A stretch of DNA of 10,068 nucleotides from Chrysiogenia bacterium. GTDB taxonomy: Bacteria; JAGRBM01. The position numbers and the translations under genes are program-made. Below the pieces are notes generated by a model. That model was not told the origin of the DNA. It worked only from the letters and a program-made list of their open reading frames with translations, and made no database searches. Within the stretch, counting starts at the first letter, position 1. Each line of letters starts with the position of its first letter. Below are positions 6,162 to 10,068 of the stretch, one piece after another. The stretch spans positions 1 to 10,068 of the forward strand of contig JAGRBM010000111.1 in assembly GCA_020434085.1 (NCBI GenBank). Reading direction: 5' to 3'.

Positions 6162-7819
6162 TCAGGCTCTTTTGAAATCAGGTAGCTACCGATTGCCAGG
6201 TGATCGAGGCCGCAGGAATAGAAAGTGCTGATTGCCTCAAGCGGGCTCAGCACGATGGGCTGGCCCTTCACGTTGAAAGACGTGTTCATCACGACAGCCG
6301 CGCCGGTACGCTTTTCCATCTCTTCGAGCATTTGCCAGTAGAGCGGCGCGACCTTTTTCGAGACGCTCTGCACGCGGCAGGTGCCGTCTACGTGCACCGC
6401 CGCGGGGATGGTATTCTTTCCGTGTTCGTTGGCCTGGAAGGCGACGATCATAAAGGGCGAGTGAATCGGACGCTCGACGAACTGGCCGACCTTCTCTTCC
6501 TGGATCGAAGGGGCAAACGGGCGCCAGGGCTCTCGCCACTTCACTTCCTTGTTCACCTTGTCCTTCATTTCGGCCATGCCGGGATTGGCCAGAATGCTGC
6601 GTGCACCCAGCGCGCGCGGGCCAATCTCGCAGCGGCCCTGAAACCAGGCGACGATCTTTCCGGCGGCCAGCTTCTCCGCAGTCTCGACGGCAATGTTCTC
6701 GCACTTTTTCCAGTGGGCGACCTTGCTCTTCTTGATCGCGTCGGCAATTTCCTCATCGCCGTAGCCCGGTCCCCAGTAGGCATGGTCCATCACGAAGTCC
6801 GGACGCTCTCCGGTTTCGGTCGCGTGCGCGTAGAGCGCCGCGCCGATTGCCGTTCCCGAGTCCGACGACGCGGGCTGCACGAAGAGCCCCTCAATGTCGT
6901 CGCGGCGCGCGAAGGTCCCGTTCATCGAACAGTTCAGCGCGACGCCGCCCGCCAGACACAGATTCTTCGCGCCTGTAAGGCCAAGCAAGTAGTCGACCCA
7001 GGCGTGCCCCATGGCTTCGAGCGATCGTTGAGCCTTTGCAGCCAGTGCGCGGTGTTCATCGGTGAGCTCATCATCGGGACTGCGGTAGCGAAGGCTTCGA
7101 AAATACGCGTCGCACGCGCGCTCATCGATGCGCGGCGGCGCGCCCCTGGGCATGTGCAGAAAGTCGAAGGGCGCGACCTGGTCACTCGGAACATAGGCAG
7201 CCAGCCCCATGACTTTGCCCTCTTCGGAATGCTTGCGAAAACCGAGCGCTTCAGTCATGCGCTCGTAGAAAAGCCCCAGGCTCTGCCCCACGGGGATGCG
7301 CGCCAGCTCGCGAATGCGCGCGCCCTCGCCCAGCGCCAGCAGGCCACTGGAAAATCCCCCGCGCCCGTCGATGGTCAGGATTGCCGCGCGCTCAAAGGGT
7401 GAGCAGAGAAACGCGCTGGCCGCGTGGGAGAGGTGGTGTTCGACGAAACGAACCCGCGATTTGTCGGGCACCATGCGCCCGAAGAGATTTCGGACGCCGA
7501 AATAGTGGGTCGAGAGAAAGCCGATTTCGGCCTCGATGTGGCGGGGTGAAACGCCCATACGGCCAAGCAGAAAATCGCGGCCGAATTCCGCCAGATGCCG
7601 CCTGGGCCGCTCATGCCCGATGGCGATGAGATCGACGCCCTGAAGACCCGTATCCGCCTGCTCCAGGCAATATTTAGCCGACTGGAGGGGTAACATCCGG
7701 GGTGCATGTTTGATGTGGACGTAGCGTTCCTCCTCCACAGCGGCTACCAAACGCCCGCCCACAAGGGTCGCTGCGGCCGAATTGAAGGAAATCGGGGATG
7801 TCAGGCCGAGGATTTTCAG
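6155..7819 (-). CDS. NodU/TobZ/CmcH-family O-carbamoyltransferase, probable CTG start
   Basis: Predicted cytoplasmic enzyme that transfers a carbamoyl group from carbamoyl phosphate, through carbamoyl-adenylate, to a hydroxyl of a sugar or natural product. From the CTG it has 554 residues, normal for the family. The N-terminal ASKHA-like (Carbam_trans_N) domain shows KILGL at 2-6, GRLVAAVEEERY at 22-33, and HHLSHAAS at 128-135, whose HxxxH matches the metal-binding histidines of TobZ. It also has LTIDGRGGFSSG near 148-159, CLAGGVALNCSMNG at 288-301, and PASSDSGTAIGAAL at 316-329 with the metal-ligand Asp320. The C-terminal YrdC-like domain has GRCEIGPRALGARSILANP at 396-414, EPWRPFAPS at 430-438, HVDGTCRVQSV at 476-486 and MNTSFNVKGQPIV at 511-523. 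The first standard start, GTG at 7762, would remove KILGL and the first strand pair. CTG at 7819 keeps them and has AAGGA 7 bases upstream. Glycan decoration is inferred from the neighbouring locus. Confidence 0.93.
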   Translation of the reverse strand: MKILGLTSPISFNSAAATLVGGRLVAAVEEERYVHIKHAPRMLPLQSAKYCLEQADTGLQGVDLIAIGHERPRRHLAEFGRDFLLGRMGVSPRHIEAEIGFLSTHYFGVRNLFGRMVPDKSRVRFVEHHLSHAASAFLCSPFERAAILTIDGRGGFSSGLLALGEGARIRELARIPVGQSLGLFYERMTEALGFRKHSEEGKVMGLAAYVPSDQVAPFDFLHMPRGAPPRIDERACDAYFRSLRYRSPDDELTDEHRALAAKAQRSLEAMGHAWVDYLLGLTGAKNLCLAGGVALNCSMNGTFARRDDIEGLFVQPASSDSGTAIGAALYAHATETGERPDFVMDHAYWGPGYGDEEIADAIKKSKVAHWKKCENIAVETAEKLAAGKIVAWFQGRCEIGPRALGARSILANPGMAEMKDKVNKEVKWREPWRPFAPSIQEEKVGQFVERPIHSPFMIVAFQANEHGKNTIPAAVHVDGTCRVQSVSKKVAPLYWQMLEEMEKRTGAAVVMNTSFNVKGQPIVLSPLEAISTFYSCGLDHLAIGSYLISKEPDA

Positions 7820-7826
7820 GGCCGCG

Positions 7827-7831
7827 TCCTT
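7827..7831 (-). promoter_or_regulatory. AAGGA ribosome binding site in front of the proposed CTG start
   Basis: On the minus strand the sequence reads TGAAAGGACGCGGCCCTGAAA: an in-frame stop TGA, then AAGGA, then 7 bases, then CTG followed by Lys-Ile-Leu-Gly. The spacing is ideal for CTG at 7819. No such motif stands before the GTG at 7762. Confidence 0.6.
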
Positions 7832-7851
7832 TCAAGGGGCACTCGATGGCA

Positions 7852-7860
7852 CTATCATAG
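7852..7860. promoter_or_regulatory. Symmetric -10-like element CTATCATAG in the divergent region
   Basis: The 96-base gap between the carbamoyltransferase and the lipoprotein gene contains CTATCATAG, which reads TATCAT on the plus strand (7853-7858) and TATGAT on the minus strand. Both match the sigma-70 -10 hexamer at five of six positions, so one site could serve both genes. The -35 regions at 17-base spacing are poor (TTTCAA on the plus strand), so this is only a candidate. Nothing else recognisable lies in this gap. Confidence 0.3.
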
Positions 7861-7915
7861 CTCCCGGTTGCGGTGGATGCGACTCTCCAGAATCTCTCCG
7901 AAGTATCGAGACCCC

Positions 7916-9907
7916 ATGAAAAAACAAATTCTGTCTTCAGCGATTTCTCTATTGGTTGGCCTGTGGCTGGTGCTTGCAGGCATTTCTTCGTGCGGAAGCG
8001 ACACGGCCGCCGCATTTCTACAGCTTGCACTCGGCGAGCCGGCCCCCCAGGGCGCCATTGTCAGTCAGACCTGGGACCCCTTCACGGTGGAACTCCATGA
8101 CGCCGCGGGCGATCTTCTCGATGTGGACGGCCTGCCGGTGACGCTCTCTCTGGATACCGGAACCGGTAATCTGACCGGAACGCTGACCCAGAGCACCAGC
8201 GGCGGCGTCGCAAGCTTCGATGACCTGAGCTACGACGCCGTTGAAGACATCACCCTGAGCGTGGAAGCGTCAGGCCTGAGCGCCCTCCCCCTCCCCATCG
8301 TCGTCACCAAGGCGCCCGACGCGCTGGTTTTCGTCAAAGAGCCCTCGATGACCGCGCAGGTGAATCAGCCCTTCAGTTTCTTTGTCGTCGAAGTGCAGGA
8401 CGTGGACGGACGCCGCGTCTATGCCGACACTAACCGTGAACTCGTCCTTGAGCCCATGGGTATGCCGATGGGTGCACTGAGCGGTTCGCATACCCGCTCG
8501 GTCGACTACGGACGGCTTGTGTACAGCGATATTCGTTACGACGAAGTCGAAAGTATCACCCTGCAGGTGCGCGATTCGAGCGCGGCTCTCTCCACCCAGG
8601 TTGCGGGCAACGCCACCAGCGTGGAAGCGGGCCCCACCGGTATTACCGAAATCTTCGTCGCCAGCCTCACCGACGATGACATGCTCTCTTCGGGCACGGG
8701 CACTTCCATCAACCGTGAGCCGGTTCTCTCCGCCGACGGGCGCTTCGTCGCATTCGAATCGCTGGCGTCCGATCTGGTAATGGGCGATACCAACGGCACA
8801 CTGGATGTGTTCGTCCGTGACATCGTTGCCGGAACGACCGAAATCATGAACGTCTCCAGCAGCGAAGAGCTCGGCGACAGCAACTCATGCTACCCGGCAA
8901 TTTCGGCCGACGGACGCTACGTGGCGTTCAATTCCGACGCATCCAATGTCGTGCCCGGCGACACCAACGACGCCGAAGACCTGATCCTGCGCGACCGCCA
9001 GGAGGGGACGACCATCCTGATTTCGCGCGGCATGAATGACCAGCCCGCCGACGAACGCAGCGATTACCCCGAGATGAGCGCCGACGGCCGCTACATCGCC
9101 TTCCACTCGGGTGCATCCAATCTTGTTCCCGACGACACCAACGAGGCCTACGACATCTTCGTTTTCGACATGGTCGATGAAACCCTCGAGCGCGTCAGCG
9201 TTGCGAGCGACGGGAGCCAGGGCCTCCGCTCTCCGGGGGATAACAACACACGTGCCTCCGAAATTCCGGACATCAGCGACGATGGTCGCTACGTGGTTTT
9301 CCACTCGAGGTTCGTGAACCTGGTTCCGGGCGATACCAACGGCGCGCGCGACGTGTTCGTACGGGATCGCGTGGCGGGAACCACCGAACGGGTGAGCGTG
9401 AGCAGCGACGGCGCGCAGGCGGTGGGCGGCGACAGCCGTGACGTGGCCATGTCGGGCGATGGACGTTACGTGGCCTTCGGATCGACCGCCTCCAACCTGG
9501 TTCCCAATGACACCAACGGCGATTCCGACATTTTCCTTCGCGACCGGCAGATGGGCACGACGATTCTCATCAGCGTCGATTCCGACGAAAATCCGGTCGA
9601 AGGCAGCAGCGTCCGGCCCTCCATCTCAGAGGATGGCACCCGCATCATCTTCGAATCCCGCTCGGGTGATTTCGATGTGACCGATACCAACGGCGAGCTC
9701 GACATCTACCTACGTGATCTGGACGCCGGCACCACCACCCGCCTGAGCGTTGGCACCATGGGCGAGGACGCCAATTCGGGCGAGCGCAACTGGATCAACT
9801 ACATCTCCCCCGACGGCAACTTCGCTGCGTGGGAGGCTTACAGCGATGACATCGCCAGCGGAGACAATAATGGCATCAGTGACATTCTGATGGTGCCGAT
9901 TCCGTAA
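7916..9907 (+). CDS. Predicted surface lipoprotein: two Ig-like domains plus seven-repeat PD40/TolB-like beta-propeller
   Basis: A 663-residue exported protein. Residues 1-26 form a lipoprotein signal: basic MKKQ, a hydrophobic core, and the lipobox Ile-Ser-Ser-Cys with Cys26 as the predicted lipidated residue. Gly follows it, so outer-membrane sorting is likely if Lol-type rules hold. Residues about 33-238 are two Ig-like repeats about 102 residues apart (FDDLSYDAVEDITL at 101-114 and YSDIRYDEVESITL at 203-216). From 243 to the end run seven repeats of about 58-66 residues with the consensus SADGRYVAF...NLVPGDTNG..DVFVRD, as in PD40/TolB-like propellers. The frame is open back to 7706, but that part is antisense to the carbamoyltransferase and would bury the signal peptide. 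ATG at 7916 is chosen for the signal, although its Shine-Dalgarno is weak; ATG at 7877 is the alternative. No enzymatic motif is seen, and binding or scaffolding at the cell surface is the likely role. A terminator follows directly. Confidence 0.93.
   Translation: MKKQILSSAISLLVGLWLVLAGISSCGSDTAAAFLQLALGEPAPQGAIVSQTWDPFTVELHDAAGDLLDVDGLPVTLSLDTGTGNLTGTLTQSTSGGVASFDDLSYDAVEDITLSVEASGLSALPLPIVVTKAPDALVFVKEPSMTAQVNQPFSFFVVEVQDVDGRRVYADTNRELVLEPMGMPMGALSGSHTRSVDYGRLVYSDIRYDEVESITLQVRDSSAALSTQVAGNATSVEAGPTGITEIFVASLTDDDMLSSGTGTSINREPVLSADGRFVAFESLASDLVMGDTNGTLDVFVRDIVAGTTEIMNVSSSEELGDSNSCYPAISADGRYVAFNSDASNVVPGDTNDAEDLILRDRQEGTTILISRGMNDQPADERSDYPEMSADGRYIAFHSGASNLVPDDTNEAYDIFVFDMVDETLERVSVASDGSQGLRSPGDNNTRASEIPDISDDGRYVVFHSRFVNLVPGDTNGARDVFVRDRVAGTTERVSVSSDGAQAVGGDSRDVAMSGDGRYVAFGSTASNLVPNDTNGDSDIFLRDRQMGTTILISVDSDENPVEGSSVRPSISEDGTRIIFESRSGDFDVTDTNGELDIYLRDLDAGTTTRLSVGTMGEDANSGERNWINYISPDGNFAAWEAYSDDIASGDNNGISDILMVPIP
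8012..8629 (+). repeat. Two tandem Ig-like repeats within the lipoprotein
   Basis: The segments around residues 96-118 and 199-220 align without gaps over FDDLSYDAVEDITL and YSDIRYDEVESITL, a period of 102 residues. Both are followed by an alternating strand pattern. The layout, about 100 residues of beta-rich sequence ending in the D-I-T-L strand, resembles bacterial Ig-like (Big/invasin-like) domains. The domain boundaries are approximate. Confidence 0.7.
8642..9904 (+). repeat. Seven PD40/TolB-like propeller repeats with DTNG loops
   Basis: The Asp of the DTN or DNN loop falls at residues 291, 349, 407, 473, 532, 590 and 650, giving spacings of 58, 58, 66, 59, 58 and 60. Each is preceded, 17 residues earlier, by the Asp of an S-x-D-G-R/N turn. 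Seven units fit a seven-bladed propeller. The first strand, TEIFVAS at 244-250, looks like the outer strand of the repeat unit, and the last unit ends after DILMVPIP. The ring may therefore close by pairing N- and C-terminal strands. The loop pattern D-T-N-G-x-x-D is compatible with calcium binding, which is inferred only. Confidence 0.85.
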
Positions 9908-9920
9908 TCATCTCTCCTGG

Positions 9921-9955
9921 AAAAAAAAAGCGCCGGAGCAATCCGGCGCTTTTTT
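9921..9955. terminator. Strong bidirectional intrinsic terminator
   Basis: A 9-base-pair perfect stem, AGCGCCGGA (9929-9937) with TCCGGCGCT (9942-9950), closes a GCAA tetraloop. Six T follow on the plus strand (9950-9955). A run of nine A (9921-9929) precedes it and gives a T tract on the minus strand. It lies 13 bases after the lipoprotein stop and 17 bases after the stop of the minus-strand gene entering from the right, so it can end transcription from both sides. Confidence 0.93.
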
Positions 9956-9972
9956 GTTGCGTTCTTTTGAGC

Positions 9973-10068
9973 CTATTCCTCGTCGGGAACCCAGCGCAGC
10001 TTGGGGCTGCGGGCGGCCAGCGTCTCATCCAGGCGCCGCCGGAAGGGGATGTGCGGCGCTTCCTTCAC
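9973..10068 (-). CDS. C-terminal fragment of an unidentified minus-strand gene
   Basis: An open frame enters from the right edge and ends at TAG (9973-9975), giving 31 residues that finish in SPKLRWVPDEE. The codons have the G/C third positions of the neighbouring genes. The stop sits 17 bases from the bidirectional terminator, as expected for a real gene end. The piece is charged, with an FRRR cluster, and too short to assign to a family. The reading is supported by context and codon use only. Confidence 0.5.
   Translation of the reverse strand: MKEAPHIPFRRRLDETLAARSPKLRWVPDEE

Noticed and set aside
6200-7402. Plus-strand open frame (400 codons) opposite the carbamoyltransferase
   Set aside because: The minus strand encodes all carbamoyltransferase motifs. 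The plus-strand translation is low in hydrophobic structure, with no domain and no ribosome binding site noted.
7706-7915. Upstream extension of the lipoprotein frame
   Set aside because: It is mostly antisense to the carbamoyltransferase N-terminus and would place the lipoprotein signal peptide 70 residues inside the protein.
8642-9904. Regular period of about 175 bases as a possible CRISPR or non-coding repeat array
   Set aside because: The period is in codon frame, the conservation is at protein level (D-G-R and D-T-N-G motifs), and the bases between differ without constant-length spacers. It is a protein propeller repeat.

Overview
The window is about 60% GC by eye, densely packed, with long open antisense frames. 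It looks like chromosome from a GC-rich Gram-negative bacterium. A lipoprotein signal, a MurJ/Wzx-type flippase and nucleotide-sugar genes fit a deltaproteobacterial-like lineage (Myxococcota, Bradymonadota, Desulfobacterota or relatives), but no gene here fixes the taxonomy. I see no tRNA, rRNA, IS element, CRISPR array or phage gene.

Left half (1-5606, minus strand): one polysaccharide operon, read right to left. The order is a MurJ/MviN-type flippase (5606-4101), a GT4 glycosyltransferase (4104-2962), a second, shorter GT-B glycosyltransferase (2965-2075), a WbpA-type UDP-GlcNAc 6-dehydrogenase (2013-688) and a WbpP/TviC-type C4-epimerase (678 to the left edge, 3' end missing). The first three genes are joined by 4-base ATGA stop/start overlaps. 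The last two are 9 bases apart. The two sugar enzymes would together make an N-acetyl amino-uronate donor such as UDP-GalNAcA. The two transferases would build a lipid-linked glycan and the flippase would export it. No polymerase, chain-length regulator or ligase is in view, so the cluster probably continues to the left.

Middle (5607-7819): a 165-base divergent intergenic region holding an inverted repeat TGTCAC-N15-GTGACA, then a small XRE-type regulator on the plus strand (5772-6158). Facing it tail to tail is a NodU/TobZ-family carbamoyltransferase on the minus strand. The two stop codons share the same CTAG. The carbamoyltransferase has no ATG, GTG or TTG that keeps its conserved N-terminus. 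The best start is a CTG at 7819, seven bases after an AAGGA.

Right part (7820-10068): a 96-base divergent intergenic region, then a 663-residue predicted lipoprotein with two tandem Ig-like repeats followed by seven PD40/TolB-like beta-propeller repeats, each with a DTNG-type loop. It ends at a strong bidirectional terminator. Beyond this, the last 31 codons of another minus-strand gene enter from the right edge.

Most of the window is a recognisable surface-glycan locus with a tailoring enzyme and a surface lipoprotein. I do not see a clearly new system. The points most worth checking are the CTG start, the architecture of the lipoprotein, the use of a MurJ-like flippase, and the possible operator.
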